NCBI RefSeq assembly: GCF_000716595.1
Contig: NZ_JNXC01000003.1
Location: forward strand, 1 to 64,000
Source: Saccharothrix sp. NRRL B-16314
GTDB taxonomy: Bacteria > Actinomycetota > Actinomycetes > Mycobacteriales > Pseudonocardiaceae
Direction of reading: 5' to 3'
DNA: 64,000 nt
Shown here in pieces: positions 63,838 to 64,000 of the stretch; position 1 is the first letter of the stretch, and every line of letters begins with the position of its first letter. The notes below the pieces were generated by a model that worked only from the letters and a program-made list of their open reading frames with translations, was not told the origin of the DNA and made no database searches. The position numbers were made by a program, and so were the translations under genes.

Positions 63838-64000
63838 ATGACGCAGCCGCAACTGCTTGTCAGCACCGGTGACGCCGCTTCCGACGCACCGCGCTACTCC
63901 CTGTTGGTCGCGCGCGACAGCGACGAGGTCGTCGCCGCGCAGCGGCTGCGGCACCAGGTGTTCGCCACCGAGATGGGCGCCGTGCTGCAGACCTCCGTGC
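63838..64000 (+). CDS. GNAT-type N-acyltransferase, 5' part only
   Basis: The window ends after 54 codons. The visible start ([45 protein letters not shown]) fits the OlsB-like or autoinducer-synthase-like N-acyltransferase group (Rv3027c position in mycobacteria). [11 protein letters not shown] is the conserved hallmark. The 3' part is outside. It follows the etfA terminator. Confidence 0.7.
   Translation, partial: MTQPQLLVSTGDAASDAPRYSLLVARDSDEVVAAQRLRHQVFATEMGAVLQTSV

Overview
The window comes from a high-GC actinomycete, most likely of the Pseudonocardiales (Saccharothrix, Lentzea or Actinosynnema type). The reasons are the very GC-rich third codon positions, the frequent GTG and TTG starts, the many genes overlapping by 4 bases, and a gene content that follows mycobacterial order over long stretches. 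No tRNA, rRNA, CRISPR array, prophage or insertion sequence was found. The DNA is core chromosome carrying intergenic repeats and a few decayed genes.

Layout. 0.1-2.1 kb: two alpha/beta hydrolases and a GNAT acetyltransferase. 2.3-3.7 kb: a coiled-coil DivIVA-type protein. 3.7-9.3 kb: acyl-CoA metabolism, with crotonyl-CoA carboxylase/reductase (ccr), an SPW-repeat membrane protein, a TetR regulator, methylmalonyl-CoA epimerase, thiolase and MeaB. 9.3-13.5 kb: a small membrane protein, arylamine N-acetyltransferase, and a PPOX-fold protein followed by a DevS/DevR-like two-component pair. 13.5-18 kb: a secreted tripeptidyl-aminopeptidase-type hydrolase, a protein of unknown function, and a TetR/SnoaL/NmrA cassette with a striking double operator. 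18-22 kb: a mannose locus with manA, a LacI regulator and a 5'-truncated GH92 mannosidase. 22-24.7 kb: an ABC exporter and a DUF3817 protein. 24.7-28.6 kb: an APH-type kinase, MarR, a thiamine-binding-type protein, an SCO6745-type protein and a thioredoxin-like chaperone. 28.9-31.8 kb: tandem zinc-metallopeptidase lipoproteins. 31.8-32.6 kb: a frameshifted methyltransferase. 32.7-43.0 kb: the GlgE alpha-glucan pathway (glgE-treS-mak-glgB on one strand, glgP divergent). 43-47.8 kb: a membrane protein, a cysteine dioxygenase/rhodanese pair behind a probable cysteine leader peptide, and glgX. 47.9-64 kb: a block matching the mycobacterial Rv3041c-Rv3027c region, including the methylglucose lipopolysaccharide (MGLP)-type genes, a second DivIVA-like protein, a DegV protein and etfBA.

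How the genes work together. Trehalose is turned by TreS into maltose, by Mak into maltose-1-phosphate, by GlgE into linear glucan and by GlgB into branched glucan. GlgP and GlgX degrade it. The nearby GT4/GH57/methyltransferase/acyltransferase set may build a methylated, acylated glucan that binds acyl-CoA. The CoA genes (ccr, epimerase, thiolase, MeaB, enoyl-CoA hydratase, ETF) handle short acyl-CoAs, and several share a palindrome TACCnnnnGGTA in their upstream regions.

The most unusual features are: (1) a family of 22-bp-periodic intergenic repeats at three loci, each array starting with a variant unit and two loci forming large inverted repeats; (2) the shared acyl-CoA-gene palindrome; (3) a cysteine-rich leader peptide with a 12-bp hairpin ahead of cysteine dioxygenase; (4) the tandem operators of the SnoaL/TetR cassette. 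Locus tags of other organisms and the taxonomic guess are from memory; no searches were run.
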